Assembly: GCF_963677075.1 (NCBI RefSeq)
Contig: NZ_OY781873.1
Location: 1,674,001 to 1,738,000 of the forward strand
Length of the DNA stretch: 64,000 bases
Direction of reading: 5' to 3'
Source: an uncultured Sphaerochaeta sp.
Lineage (GTDB): Bacteria > Spirochaetota > Spirochaetia > Sphaerochaetales > Sphaerochaetaceae
A program made the position numbers and the translations under genes. Of this stretch, positions 44,923 through 54,885 are shown piece after piece. Under the pieces are notes generated by a model, which saw only the letters and a list, made by a program, of their open reading frames with translations, was not told the DNA's origin and made no database searches. Within the stretch, counting starts at the first letter, position 1. Each line of letters opens with the position of its first letter.

Positions 44923-46221
44923 ATGAAGAAAATGTTGTATGTGCTATTGGTTCTGGTGCTGGGATCAACCATGCTATTCGCCGGTGGTGCTGGAGAGAAA
45001 GAAGCTGAGGTTGTAGACCCAAATGCCCCAATCACCCTGACGGTATGGTGCTGGGATCCGATGTTCAATATCTATGCCATGGAGGAGGCGGCAAAGATTT
45101 ACAAGGACATCAAGCCAAATGTAACCATCAATGTGGTTGAGACACCCTGGAATGACCTGCAGCAGAAGTTGATCACCAGTCTCAGTGCCAATGCCACCGA
45201 GAATCTTCCGGACATCATCCTGATGCAGGATAACGCAATCCAGAAGAACGTGATGACCTATCCTGAAGCCTTTGTACCTCTCAATGGTAAGATTGACCTT
45301 AGCCAGTTTGCCCAGTTCAAGGTTGATGTTGGTACCATTGATGGTAACCACTATGGAGTTCCCTTTGACAACGGAGCAACCGGTACATTCCTCAGAAGGG
45401 ACATCGTTGAGAAAGCCGGTCTCAAAGTAAGTGATTTCAACGACATAACCTGGGAACGCTTCATCGAGCTAGGCAAGATTGTCAAGCAGAAGACCGGTGT
45501 AGCTATGATCAGCACGGTGGCCAATGAGCCCGATTTCCCCATGTTGATGCTGCAAAGTGCAGGCACGTGGATGTTCAATGAGGATGGAAGTGCCTACATC
45601 AAGGACAATCCTGTCCTCAAGGAAGCACTCCGTATTACCAAGGAGATGGTAGAGAGTGGTGTTTGTCTGCTTGTGCCAGATTGGAATGCCTATATTGCAA
45701 CGCTGAACAACGGAACAGTTGCTTCCACCATCAACGGCTGCTGGATCAGTGGATCCATCCAGGCCGAGGAGTCCCAGAAGGGCCTGTGGGCTGTTGCAAA
45801 TACTCCCAGGTTTGCAAATATCAGCAGTTCTGTGAACTACTCCAGCCAGGGTGGTTCAGGTTGGATGGTCATGGCAAACTCCAAGCATCCTGATGTTGCC
45901 ATCGATTTCCTGGCAAAGACTTTTGGTGGAAGCGTCGAACTGTATGAGACCATTCTGCCAACCAGTGGAGCAATTGCAACTTGGCTTCCCGCCGCAGAAA
46001 GCCCGGTTTATGCGACCCCCATTGAGTTCTTTGGTGGTCAGAAGATCTATGAGGACCTGGTAGGTTTTGCTGGCAAGGTTCCAAACGTCAAGTACGGTGT
46101 TTTCAACTATGAAGCCCGAGATGCCATCGCCCGTGCATTGAGCGAAGTAATGCAGGGAACGGACATTGATGCAGCGCTTGGGACTGCACAGAAGAATGTC
46201 GAATTCCTGATGAGCGAGTAG
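44923..46221 (+). CDS. ABC sugar-binding protein (CUT1 type)
   Basis: A 432-residue extracellular solute-binding protein, family 1: signal peptide MKKMLYVLLVLVLGSTMLFA followed by GGAGEKEAE, a start style common in spirochaete binding proteins. Mature features include VWCWDPMFNIYAMEEAAK and a C-terminal helical lobe. AACGAGGAGG precedes the ATG. Linked permeases and lacZ suggest beta-galactosides or related oligosaccharides as cargo. No ATPase gene is present in the operon, so a shared MsmK/MalK-like ATPase elsewhere must power it. Confidence 0.92.
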   Translation: MKKMLYVLLVLVLGSTMLFAGGAGEKEAEVVDPNAPITLTVWCWDPMFNIYAMEEAAKIYKDIKPNVTINVVETPWNDLQQKLITSLSANATENLPDIILMQDNAIQKNVMTYPEAFVPLNGKIDLSQFAQFKVDVGTIDGNHYGVPFDNGATGTFLRRDIVEKAGLKVSDFNDITWERFIELGKIVKQKTGVAMISTVANEPDFPMLMLQSAGTWMFNEDGSAYIKDNPVLKEALRITKEMVESGVCLLVPDWNAYIATLNNGTVASTINGCWISGSIQAEESQKGLWAVANTPRFANISSSVNYSSQGGSGWMVMANSKHPDVAIDFLAKTFGGSVELYETILPTSGAIATWLPAAESPVYATPIEFFGGQKIYEDLVGFAGKVPNVKYGVFNYEARDAIARALSEVMQGTDIDAALGTAQKNVEFLMSE

Positions 46222-46238
46222 TTTTAGTCCACATCGAT

Positions 46239-46271
46239 ATCCGATACCGCTGTATACGGGCGGTATCGGAT
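46239..46271 (+). terminator. Hairpin between binding protein and permease genes
   Basis: ATCCGATACCGC and GCGGTATCGGAT form a perfect 12-bp stem around 9 bases; only TTTG follows. In sugar ABC operons such hairpins often let the binding-protein message outlive or outnumber the permease message. Confidence 0.65.
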
Positions 46272-46300
46272 TTGTACCGGCATAGATAAGGGAAACCGTC

Positions 46301-47179
46301 ATGGTAAAAAGTAATCTGACACGAAAAATCAACCTGTACGGCTGGTTGTTTGTCATTCCTGCAGCACTATTCATCTTTATCCTAAACTTCTATCCAATGA
46401 TCAGTGCGTTCCTGCTCTCGTTGCAATCAGGAAGGGGCAATAACCTGAAATTTGCAGGATTGAAGAACTACGCTCGACTGTTTGAGGATGAGATGTTTCT
46501 CACCTCAGTGGGAAACGTTGTCACCTATCTTGTGATCCAAGTCCCCATTATGCTGTTGTTCGCATTGGTCCTGGCCACCATGCTGAACGATCCAAAGCTT
46601 AAAGGCAGGGGAATTTTCAGGACCATGATTTTTCTGCCGTGTGCGACCAGTCTGGTTTCCTCGGCCATGATCTTCAAATCATTGTTCTCCATTGATGGAA
46701 TCATGAATGCAGCCCTGGTTGGCATTGGCATGCTTTCTGAGCCGATCAGCTGGCTTACCCATCCCGTCTGGGCGAAATTTGTCATCATCCTTACCATTAC
46801 CTGGAGATGGACCGGGTATAATACCGTGTTCTATCTTGCGGGACTCCAGAATATCAACCGGAACGTATATGAGGCAGCCCGCATCGACGGAGCCTCAGCG
46901 AGCAGGCAATTCTTCTCCATAACCATCCCACTGCTCAAGCCGGTGATTCTCTTGACTACCATCATGTCTACCAATGGGACATTACAGCTCTTCGATGAGG
47001 TGCGTACCCTAACCAACGGAGGTCCAGGGATTGCAACCCTCTCGATCAGCCAATACATCTATAACCTGTCGTTTATGTACAACCCGCAATTTGGGTATGC
47101 GGCGGCAGTATCTTATGCAATCCTGGTGATGGTTGCCGTGCTCTCCTTCGTCCAAATCAAAGTGGGAGGTAGGCGATGA
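46301..47179 (+). CDS. ABC sugar transporter permease (MalF-like)
   Basis: A 292-residue inner-membrane protein with six TM helices. The EAA loop that docks the ATPase reads YEAARIDGASASRQFFSITI near residue 190. It starts after the hairpin that follows the binding-protein gene and overlaps the second permease by four bases. Confidence 0.92.
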   Translation: MVKSNLTRKINLYGWLFVIPAALFIFILNFYPMISAFLLSLQSGRGNNLKFAGLKNYARLFEDEMFLTSVGNVVTYLVIQVPIMLLFALVLATMLNDPKLKGRGIFRTMIFLPCATSLVSSAMIFKSLFSIDGIMNAALVGIGMLSEPISWLTHPVWAKFVIILTITWRWTGYNTVFYLAGLQNINRNVYEAARIDGASASRQFFSITIPLLKPVILLTTIMSTNGTLQLFDEVRTLTNGGPGIATLSISQYIYNLSFMYNPQFGYAAAVSYAILVMVAVLSFVQIKVGGRR

Positions 47180-47988
47180 ACAAGCGACAAGGAGCGTCCA
47201 TAGCAAAATATGTATTTCTGATTATCATCTGCCTGTTCTCTGTATTTCCGTTCTACTTCATGGTGGTCGGTGCAACCAACAAGAGTGTGGACATCATCAA
47301 AGGTAAGCTTTTCTTCGGGACCTTCCTGTTTGAGAACATCAAGACCCTCGCTACGAACGTGCGACTGGGAAATGCATTTTGGAACTCACTACGTAATGCC
47401 TTGGCCAATACGGCAGCCGCCCTTCTGGTCTGCAGCCTCGCTGGGTATGGATTCCAGATCTATCGGGACAAGGGAAAGGATACCCTGATGGGGTTGCTTC
47501 TGCTCTCCATGATGGTTCCCTTCGCTGCCCTCATGGTCCCCCTCTTCAGGATGTTCAGCCAGGCCAAATTGCTTGATACGACCATGGGATTCATTCTTCC
47601 AACGATCTCTACCGCCTTCCTGATTTTCTTCTTCCGCCAGAGCAGCGAATCCTTTCCCATTGAGACTGTGCAGGCTGCCCGGGTGGACGGGCTGGGGGAG
47701 TTTGGCATCTTTTTCAGGATCTATGTGCCCATTATGGCTCCCACCTTTGCAGCAGCTGCTATTGTTACATTCATGAATGCATGGAATAATTACCTATGGC
47801 CTCTGATCATCATGCAGAGTCAGGATAGTCAGACCATGCCTCTCCTGATCACCGGCCTGACCGCAGGGTATACTACCGATTATGGTATTCTGATGCTCTC
47901 TGTCACCATCACAACCCTGCCGACCTTGATCCTCTTCTTTACCCAACAGAGACGGTTTGTTGAAGGGGTGCTCGGCTCGGTCAAATAA
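47176..47988 (+). CDS. ABC sugar transporter permease (MalG-like)
   Basis: A 270-residue inner-membrane protein with six TM helices and EAA loop VQAARVDGLGEFGIFFRIYV. It ends VEGVLGSVK, the usual MalG-type tail. It forms a heterodimer with the preceding permease; lacZ starts 17 bp downstream in the same operon. Confidence 0.92.
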   Translation: MNKRQGASIAKYVFLIIICLFSVFPFYFMVVGATNKSVDIIKGKLFFGTFLFENIKTLATNVRLGNAFWNSLRNALANTAAALLVCSLAGYGFQIYRDKGKDTLMGLLLLSMMVPFAALMVPLFRMFSQAKLLDTTMGFILPTISTAFLIFFFRQSSESFPIETVQAARVDGLGEFGIFFRIYVPIMAPTFAAAAIVTFMNAWNNYLWPLIIMQSQDSQTMPLLITGLTAGYTTDYGILMLSVTITTLPTLILFFTQQRRFVEGVLGSVK

Positions 47989-48005
47989 CACAAAGGAAGG
48001 TTCGT

Positions 48006-51000
48006 ATGGATACGTTGTTTCTCCATCACAAAGCTTGGCAACAGCCGTCGATCACCTCGGTCAATCGGCTTCCGATCAACAGTCTGCCCCCATCTTTTTC
48101 GTCCGTAGAAGATGCAATGCATTGGGCGAAAGAAGGACCTGAAGGGTGGGACCAGAGGGAATCCCCTTACCAGGTCAGGCTGAATGGAACTTGGTCTTTC
48201 AGGTATTATGATACTCCTCTTCAAGTAGATGATTCGGTAATCCAGAAGGATTGTGATCTTGACTTTGATCCCATCAGGGTCCCCGGTGCGTGGAGTGTGC
48301 AAGGGTGGGACAAGCCACACTATACCAATGTGATCATGCCATTCAAGAACACCCCTCCATTTCCTCCAGAGCAAAATCCTACCGGGGTGTACAGAAAACA
48401 GTTCATCATCGACGACGAATGGATGAACAGAAAGACCATTCTCAAGGTTGGTAGTGCTGAGAGCTATCTGGAAGTGTATCTCAATGGCTCGTTTGTCGGA
48501 ATGAGCAAGGATTCCAGGCTCCCTTCTTCCTTTGACCTTACCCCTGTTCTGGAGAAAGGGGAGAATACCCTTGTCCTGATCGTGGTTCGCTATAGTGATG
48601 CCTCCTATGTGGAAGACCAGGACCAGTGGTGGTTTGGCGGTATCCATCGCACAGTTGTCCTGATCAGTGAGGGAAGCAATGCCCTAGAGGATGTGAAGGT
48701 TACTCCCACCCTTGATGATGATTTTTCCAAAGCCCGCATCCACATCAAAGCACCCTATGCTGGAGGGGACGGGCAGGTGCTGCTTGCTAGTCTCTACGAC
48801 CCAGATGGGGCCTTGATCATATCTCGCCATGTAACGGGTAGTACGGGATCCTATGAAACCACCTTTGAGGTGGATCATCCCCATCTGTGGAGCAGTGAGA
48901 ATCCGGTACTCTACTGCCTCAGTTTCTCCTTGGATGCAGAGAGGGAGCATCGCTCTTGCATGGTAGGGCTGAGAAAGGTGGAAATTGCACGTAGAGCTCT
49001 CCTGATAAACGGGAAGCGGGTCTTTATCAAGGGTGTAAACCGGCATGAGCATGATGAACGGTCAGCAAAGACATTGAGTACAAGCAGCATGGTGCGGGAT
49101 ATCAAGCTGATGAAACAGTACAACTTCAATGCAGTGAGAACCTGTCACTATCCGGATGATGAAATCTGGTACGCGCTTTGTGATAAATACGGTCTGTATG
49201 TAATGGATGAAGCGAATATCGAGACCCACGCAAACTACGACAGCATCTGTCGTGACGAAGCGTGGGCATCCTGCTTTCTGGATCGGGTACAGAGGATGGT
49301 CCGTCGTGACTACAACCATCCTTCTGTCATTATCTGGTCCCTCGGAAATGAGAGTGGACATGGGAACAACCATGACTCGTGCGCTGGTTGGATACGGTAC
49401 TACGACAAGAACCGTCCCATACACTACGAAGGAGCAAACCGCGACGAGTGGGGGCAGGGACCCCATTCCCTTTCCAGCTTAAAGCGGGGAAGGTTTACCA
49501 CCGACATCATCGCCCCAATGTATCCCCCCATCTCCCTGATCGAGGAATGGGATCATACCACTGAGCCTGACAAGGATGACCGCCCCTTGATCATGTGTGA
49601 ATACAGCCATGCGATGGGAAACTCCAATGGAAGCCTGGGCGACTACTGGAGGGTTATCAAGAAAAGTCGTGGGATACAAGGTGGATTCATCTGGGATTGG
49701 GTCGACCAAGGAATTCTGGTGGATGAAGAAGGAAAGCCTGTGGGTTTCTCTTCTCAGGGTTATAGGAACAAGGATGGAATAAAAGCGTGGCGCTATGGTG
49801 GGGATTTTGGTGATCAACCTACTGATTACGATTTCTGCCTCAACGGCCTGTTGCTCCCCGACCGTACTCTCAAGCCTGCGATGGCTGAATGCCTCAAGGT
49901 ACAGCAGTCCATTCAGATAACCAGTGAGCATCCATCGAGCGGAACATTCACCCTAATCAATGAGCAGGATTTCACCAACACGGAGCATCTTTCCATCCGT
50001 TACCGCCTGGTCAGCGAGGCTGACCCCAAGGCATTGGAGGGGACGCTCTCCCTTCCTGCTGTGGATCCCGGTTGCAGTCAGGACTTTACCGTACCTGAGG
50101 TACTGGGTGGAGAAGGGCGCTCCATGATGCGCTATGGAGAGACCTTCTTGCTCTTTGAAATCTTCCTCAAGGAACATACCTCCTATGCAGATGCTGGACA
50201 TGTAGTGGCTTGGCAACAGTTCAAGCTCTGTGAGGCTCGCAAAAAGGCTTTCCCGATTCCCGAGGCTTCCTTGGCAAAAACCCCGAAGGGATCATTCCTG
50301 GTGGAGACAGAGGCTTATCGAGCGAAGATCGGGGAGGATGGCCTTTTGCATAGCCTTGCCTTTGCCGGTCAGAAAGAGTTGCTTGCGAGCCCCCTCAGGG
50401 TAAATCTGTTCCGCTGTCCAACCGAGAATGACGGTATCAAGACACTGCAGTCCAATACCGATGAGCCGGAGTATGAGTTCTACCACGACAATAAGGCCTT
50501 CGGTCCTTGGTTCAAGCATAAGCTGAACCAGGTATGCATGATCTTGGAGGACATCCATCAGGAGGAAGGGCAACTCTGCACGCAACATCGATTGGAGAAC
50601 CCGGACAAGGAGGTCTTTGGTACCTTCATCCAGCACTGGGTCTTCTCTTCTGATAAGCTGCACTATCAGTGTACATTCGACCTGAATGACACTGTGGGGG
50701 AATACCCAAGGGTGGGACTTGCCTGTGATCTTGAACGGAGGTGGTCTGCATGTCGTTATTTTGGGTTGGGTCCACAAGAGAACTACCCCGACCGAAAGGA
50801 TGGGGCGATCATGGGAGAGTACCACGCGACAGTAGACGAGCTCTTTGTTCCTTACATTGTTCCCCAGGATCATGGGGTGCATACAGCTCTCAGGCGCCTG
50901 GACCTCTATGATGGCAACACGGGGAGCGTACAGTTCAGTAGTGACTCTCCCTTCTCCTTTGCCTTCCACAGGTATACCACTGATGAGTTATGGAAAAAGC

Positions 51001-51161
51001 TTCATGCGGACAAGCTGGAGCAGAGCAAATTACATCATCTGTATCTGGATGCAGCGGTAAGGGGAGTCGGGACTGCAACCTGCGGTCCTGATACACTTCA
51101 GCAGTATCGCATTCCCAGTGGTATCTATCGCCTCTCATTCACCCTCAGCAGCAGTCGCTGA
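48006..51161 (+). CDS. lacZ: Beta-galactosidase, GH2 (LacZ type)
   Basis: A 1051-residue enzyme of the full LacZ plan: jelly-roll, Ig-like, TIM barrel, Ig-like and C-terminal beta-sandwich domains. The acid/base Glu lies in WSLGNESGHGNN and the nucleophile Glu in MCEYSHAMGNSNG; HEHDERSAKTLS and NFNAVRTCHYPDD precede them. No signal peptide, so it hydrolyses the imported beta-galactoside in the cytoplasm. AAAGGAAGG stands before the ATG. It ends the transporter operon, with a strong terminator behind. Confidence 0.95.
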   Translation: MDTLFLHHKAWQQPSITSVNRLPINSLPPSFSSVEDAMHWAKEGPEGWDQRESPYQVRLNGTWSFRYYDTPLQVDDSVIQKDCDLDFDPIRVPGAWSVQGWDKPHYTNVIMPFKNTPPFPPEQNPTGVYRKQFIIDDEWMNRKTILKVGSAESYLEVYLNGSFVGMSKDSRLPSSFDLTPVLEKGENTLVLIVVRYSDASYVEDQDQWWFGGIHRTVVLISEGSNALEDVKVTPTLDDDFSKARIHIKAPYAGGDGQVLLASLYDPDGALIISRHVTGSTGSYETTFEVDHPHLWSSENPVLYCLSFSLDAEREHRSCMVGLRKVEIARRALLINGKRVFIKGVNRHEHDERSAKTLSTSSMVRDIKLMKQYNFNAVRTCHYPDDEIWYALCDKYGLYVMDEANIETHANYDSICRDEAWASCFLDRVQRMVRRDYNHPSVIIWSLGNESGHGNNHDSCAGWIRYYDKNRPIHYEGANRDEWGQGPHSLSSLKRGRFTTDIIAPMYPPISLIEEWDHTTEPDKDDRPLIMCEYSHAMGNSNGSLGDYWRVIKKSRGIQGGFIWDWVDQGILVDEEGKPVGFSSQGYRNKDGIKAWRYGGDFGDQPTDYDFCLNGLLLPDRTLKPAMAECLKVQQSIQITSEHPSSGTFTLINEQDFTNTEHLSIRYRLVSEADPKALEGTLSLPAVDPGCSQDFTVPEVLGGEGRSMMRYGETFLLFEIFLKEHTSYADAGHVVAWQQFKLCEARKKAFPIPEASLAKTPKGSFLVETEAYRAKIGEDGLLHSLAFAGQKELLASPLRVNLFRCPTENDGIKTLQSNTDEPEYEFYHDNKAFGPWFKHKLNQVCMILEDIHQEEGQLCTQHRLENPDKEVFGTFIQHWVFSSDKLHYQCTFDLNDTVGEYPRVGLACDLERRWSACRYFGLGPQENYPDRKDGAIMGEYHATVDELFVPYIVPQDHGVHTALRRLDLYDGNTGSVQFSSDSPFSFAFHRYTTDELWKKLHADKLEQSKLHHLYLDAAVRGVGTATCGPDTLQQYRIPSGIYRLSFTLSSSR

Positions 51162-51169
51162 GTCTAGAT

Positions 51170-51201
51170 TACCCCGGTCATACGAGTGTGTGTCCGGGGT
51201 A
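51170..51201 (+). terminator. Terminator of the ABC-lacZ operon
   Basis: TACCCCGG and CCGGGGTA (8 bp) around 16 bases, followed by GTTTTAG, 9 bp past the lacZ stop. Confidence 0.75.
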
Positions 51202-51227
51202 GTTTTAGCAAACTCTTATTAAAACAC

Positions 51228-51256
51228 TTGACAAATACATAAGGGGTAGGTACTAT
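51228..51256 (+). promoter_or_regulatory. Promoter of the glutathione peroxidase gene
   Basis: TTGACA, a 17-bp spacer and TACTAT, 55 bp before the start codon and just after the lacZ terminator. Confidence 0.65.
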
Positions 51257-51310
51257 CTACATATAAGTTTTGGAAAATTAAATAGCAAGCGATATAAATA
51301 GGAGGCTCCA

Positions 51311-51856
51311 ATGAACGTATATGATTACTCAGTACAAGACCGGGAAGGGAAACAGGTAGACCTTTCCGAGTATAAAGGCAAGGTACTCCTGATTGTGAAC
51401 ACTGCCACTCAGTGTGGTTTTACCCCTCAGTACACTGAGCTGGAGAAGCTCTATGAAACCTATCAGGGAAAGGGTTTTGAAATCCTGGACTTTCCCTGCA
51501 ACCAGTTCGATGGACAAGCTCCCGAGGCTATCGAGGAGATCCACGAAATCTGCAAGCTCAAGTATGGAACCAAGTTCCCTCAGTTCGGAAAGGTAGAAGT
51601 CAACGGTGAAGATGCTCTTCCCTTGTACAAGTACCTGAAGAGCAAGAAGGGATTCGCAGGGTTCGACATGAGCCACAGGATTGGTCCTATTCTTGATGGA
51701 AAATTGCGTGAGGTTGACCCCGAGTATGAGAAGGATCCGTCGATCAAATGGAACTTTACCAAGTTCCTCGTCGACAGAAATGGGGAAGTGGTTACCCGCT
51801 TTGAGCCGACTCATGATCTTGGTGATGTAGCCGTTTCCGTCGAGAAACTTTTGTAA
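51311..51856 (+). CDS. Glutathione/thioredoxin peroxidase (Cys type)
   Basis: A 181-residue peroxidase with active-site Cys in NTATQCGFTPQY (a Cys codon, not UGA/Sec), the Gln-containing FPCNQFDGQAP and the Trp/Asn region IKWNFTKFLVDRNG. Bacterial Cys forms usually take electrons from thioredoxin. A strong promoter and a terminator frame it as a single-gene unit, with GGAGG before the ATG. Confidence 0.95.
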   Translation: MNVYDYSVQDREGKQVDLSEYKGKVLLIVNTATQCGFTPQYTELEKLYETYQGKGFEILDFPCNQFDGQAPEAIEEIHEICKLKYGTKFPQFGKVEVNGEDALPLYKYLKSKKGFAGFDMSHRIGPILDGKLREVDPEYEKDPSIKWNFTKFLVDRNGEVVTRFEPTHDLGDVAVSVEKLL

Positions 51857-51888
51857 ATCTCCAAAATAACAGTATTGACCTTTGCTGG

Positions 51889-51921
51889 CGTTGCTCTCCG
51901 TTGTGTGGGCAACGTCTTTTT
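51889..51921 (+). terminator. Intrinsic terminator of the peroxidase gene
   Basis: CGTTGC and GCAACG form the stem, followed by TCTTTTTT, about 33 bp past the stop. Confidence 0.75.
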
Positions 51922-51973
51922 TGGTATTGGGCGGCTCCTTGTGATATGATTGTCCATTGAAGGAGCAACTCAC

Positions 51974-53521
51974 ATGGACTTAGAACTCTCATTGGCGTGC
52001 AGGATTGGCCAACACTTGATGTGTGGTCTGCCTGGCTACACCCTGGACGATGCATTTAGGGAAGCTGTAAGGAAGTACAAGATTTCCAATGTCATCCTGT
52101 TTTCCAGGAATATCAGGGACAAGGAGCAACTGTTTGCACTCTGTGCTGATATACAGGAGTTGGTGCAAGCAGAGTGTGGTGTCCCAGCCCTGATCGGTAT
52201 CGACCAGGAGGGAGGTATGGTCAGTCGTCTCTCCAGTGATTGTACGATAGTCCCCTCTGCCATGGCCATTGGGGCTACCGGTGATGAGCGTTGTGCCCTA
52301 CGGGCAGGTATTCTTACAGGGCGGGAACTCTCTGCTTTGGGCGTCAATGTGGACTTTGCTCCTTCCCTGGATATGAACAGCAATCCACTTAACCCTGTCA
52401 TAGGGGTACGCAGTTATGGTGATGATCCCGATGTGGTTTCGCGTTTTGCCCGATCCATGGTTGATGGTATCCAAAGCCAAGGGGTGATGGCTGTTGGGAA
52501 ACACTTTCCCGGGCATGGGGATACACACCAGGACTCCCATCTGGTACTTCCTGCCGTAGGTGGAGAACTTTCAGACCTTCAGAACCATATCCTGCCCTTC
52601 AGTGAGGCAGTGAGGGGAGGGATCCAGGGTATCATGAGCAGCCATATTCTGTTCCCCGATATCGAGAAAGAGCATGTTCCAGCAACCATGAGTCCCTTCT
52701 TCATGACTGAATTACTCAAGAATACCTTGGGTTTCAAGGGTCTGGTGTTCAGTGACTGCATGGAGATGTTTGCAATAGCAAAGCACTTTGGCACAGTTGA
52801 GGGTACCGTTGCAGCAATAAAGGCAGGGGTGGACGTTGTCCTGATCAGTCACACAATAAGCCTTGGCATTGCTGCAGCCAAAGCAATCGGTCAAGCACTG
52901 GAAGATGGAAGTCTTTCTCGCGAATTGTTTGATGCATCAACAGAGAAGATTCTTCTCGCTAAGGAAATGCTTCTGGAAGCAGAAAGAAAGCCTCTCTCTG
53001 TGGTGGGCAGTGCTATGCATAAGAAGGAAAACCAAAGGTTGTATGCCCAAAGTCTAACTTTGGTACAGGATGCACCCTTTGAACTGGGAGACAATCCCTT
53101 CTTCGTTGGAGTCCCTTGTTTTCAGGCAACAGTAGTGTCCAGTGAGGAGCATGAGGTGGTATTCGCCCCTGATATGGCCCGCCTTGTAGGGGGTACTTCA
53201 CTCGTTGTCAGTGAAAATCCTGATGAGAGTGAAATCCATAGGGTGCTTTCTGGAGCAAGAGGTTGCTCCTCTGTAGTGGTAGGAACCTACAACGGTCATC
53301 AGTATCCAGGACAGATTGCATTGGCCAATGCACTGGCTAAGGACCATCCGGTCCTCACTGTTGCCCTTCGCAATCCCTATGATCTTGCCGAGCTGGATGT
53401 ACGTATCAGGAGTATTGCTGCGTATGCATATAATCGGGATACGATACTTGCGCTGGCTCGGTTGCTAAAAAAGGAGATCTCGGCAACGGGGATTCTGCCA
53501 GTACAGTTGGTTAGGACCTAA
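51974..53521 (+). CDS. GH3 glycoside hydrolase, NagZ-like beta-N-acetylhexosaminidase
   Basis: A 515-residue cytoplasmic enzyme. The TIM barrel (1-340) has LIGIDQEGGMVSRL, the NagZ catalytic loop VGKHFPGHGDTHQDSHL and the nucleophile Asp in LVFSDCMEM. A C-terminal domain (about 345-515) makes it longer than E. coli NagZ (341), as in Gram-positive NagZ forms. It likely removes GlcNAc from muropeptides or chitooligosaccharides. AAGGAG precedes ATG 51974. Confidence 0.9.
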   Translation: MDLELSLACRIGQHLMCGLPGYTLDDAFREAVRKYKISNVILFSRNIRDKEQLFALCADIQELVQAECGVPALIGIDQEGGMVSRLSSDCTIVPSAMAIGATGDERCALRAGILTGRELSALGVNVDFAPSLDMNSNPLNPVIGVRSYGDDPDVVSRFARSMVDGIQSQGVMAVGKHFPGHGDTHQDSHLVLPAVGGELSDLQNHILPFSEAVRGGIQGIMSSHILFPDIEKEHVPATMSPFFMTELLKNTLGFKGLVFSDCMEMFAIAKHFGTVEGTVAAIKAGVDVVLISHTISLGIAAAKAIGQALEDGSLSRELFDASTEKILLAKEMLLEAERKPLSVVGSAMHKKENQRLYAQSLTLVQDAPFELGDNPFFVGVPCFQATVVSSEEHEVVFAPDMARLVGGTSLVVSENPDESEIHRVLSGARGCSSVVVGTYNGHQYPGQIALANALAKDHPVLTVALRNPYDLAELDVRIRSIAAYAYNRDTILALARLLKKEISATGILPVQLVRT

Positions 53522-53714
53522 CAGATTTCTGTGCTGTTATTACCTGCACATAATCATTTTCGAGTACATTTCTGTCGCTCCTGATGCAGCACCAAAAACA
53601 GAATAATCAGATTTTATGCAAACTTTCTGCATATAAATAGACGAAATGTATATGAAGTAGTACAATGGCCCAAATCGGACTCCTCTGAGCCCTCTTTGAT
53701 TGAAGGAAGCAAGT

Positions 53715-54740
53715 ATGGAAAAGAAGAACATTGATTGGGCCAGTCTCGGATTCACGTATATCGAGACAGACAAACGGTATGTTTCCCGTTTTAAGGATGG
53801 GAAATGGGACGATGGAGCAATGGTTGATGATGCCAATGTAAGCATCAGTGAGTCTGCAGGTGTTCTGCAGTATTCCCAAACCTGCTTTGAGGGTTTGAAA
53901 GCATATACCACTGTAGATGGTCGAGTTGTCACCTTCCGTCCTGACCTCAATGCCGAGCGTATGTATGAGACGGCTGAGCGTCTTCTCATGCCTCCCTTCC
54001 CCAAAGAGCGGTTCATCGATGCCCTCGATCAGTTGGTCAAGGCAAACCTTGCCTACGTGCCACCTTATGGTACGGGTGCCACACTCTACGTCAGACCATT
54101 TTTGTTTGGTAGCGGTCCTGTTATTGGGGTTGCTCCGGCTCCTGAATATACCTTCAGGATGTTCAGTACCCCAGTCGGTCCCTATTTCAAGGGTGGGGTG
54201 AGGCCATTGAGATTGCAGGTAAGCAGTTATGACCGTGCAGCTCCGAGAGGTACAGGACATATTAAGGCAGGATTGAACTATGCCATGAGTCTGTACCCAG
54301 GCTATAACGCAAAAAAGAACGGGTTTGATGAGAACATGTATCTTGATGCGGCAACCCACACGTTCATTGAAGAGACTGGTGGGGCAAACTTCATCTTCAT
54401 TACCAAGGATAACAAGGTGATAACTCCCAAGAGTGATACCATTCTTCCTTCTATCACCAGAAGATCGCTCATGTACGTAGCAAAAGAGTATTTGCATCTG
54501 GAGACAGAAGAGCGTGAGGTACCGCTGAGTGAGCTTTCTGAGTTCGTGGAAGGAGGCTTATGTGGTACTGCTGCTGTTATCTCTCCTATTGGATCTGTTA
54601 CCACAGAAAGTGGGGTTATCACCATGCCAAGTGGGATGGAGAAGATGGGACCGATTACCCAGAAACTCTATGATACCCTTACCGGAATACAGATGGGGAG
54701 AATAGAAGCACCAGAAGGGTGGATTCATACCATCGCCTGA
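53715..54740 (+). CDS. ilvE: Branched-chain amino acid aminotransferase
   Basis: A 341-residue fold-type IV PLP enzyme doing the last step of leucine, isoleucine and valine synthesis. The PLP Lys lies in RGTGHIKAGLNYAMSL; TCFEGLKAYTTVDGRVVTFR and EETGGANFIFIT are family blocks. GAAGGAAG precedes ATG 53715. It completes the pathway begun by the leu-ilv operon at the window start, though 48 kb away. Its last codons belong to a direct repeat. Confidence 0.94.
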   Translation: MEKKNIDWASLGFTYIETDKRYVSRFKDGKWDDGAMVDDANVSISESAGVLQYSQTCFEGLKAYTTVDGRVVTFRPDLNAERMYETAERLLMPPFPKERFIDALDQLVKANLAYVPPYGTGATLYVRPFLFGSGPVIGVAPAPEYTFRMFSTPVGPYFKGGVRPLRLQVSSYDRAAPRGTGHIKAGLNYAMSLYPGYNAKKNGFDENMYLDAATHTFIEETGGANFIFITKDNKVITPKSDTILPSITRRSLMYVAKEYLHLETEEREVPLSELSEFVEGGLCGTAAVISPIGSVTTESGVITMPSGMEKMGPITQKLYDTLTGIQMGRIEAPEGWIHTIA

Positions 54741-54810
54741 GAACATTAAGCTGTCTCTATACAAGCAGTATGATCGATTCCTGACGAAGTCCTTGCAGAG
54801 TATTGTGAGG
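54726..54810 (+). repeat. 85-bp direct repeat, copy 1 (includes the ilvE end)
   Basis: From CATACCATCGCCTGAG to CAGAGTATTGTGAGG. Copy 2 at 55339-55423 has the same length with five mismatches by eye. Copy 1 contains the final ilvE codons and stop, so it is the original; the DNA between the copies holds vapB and a vapC relic. Confidence 0.85.
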
Positions 54811-54848
54811 ACTTCGTTGGATTGTATGGTGATGTAAATTCCTATTTG

Positions 54849-54867
54849 CTATACACTTTGTGTATAG
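54849..54867. promoter_or_regulatory. Inverted repeat operator of vapB
   Basis: CTATACAC-TTT-GTGTATAG, a perfect 8-bp inverted repeat 18 bp before the vapB start. VapB antitoxins bind such palindromes to repress their own operon. Confidence 0.6.
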
Positions 54868-54885
54868 ATTAAGAAGGAGGGAGCC

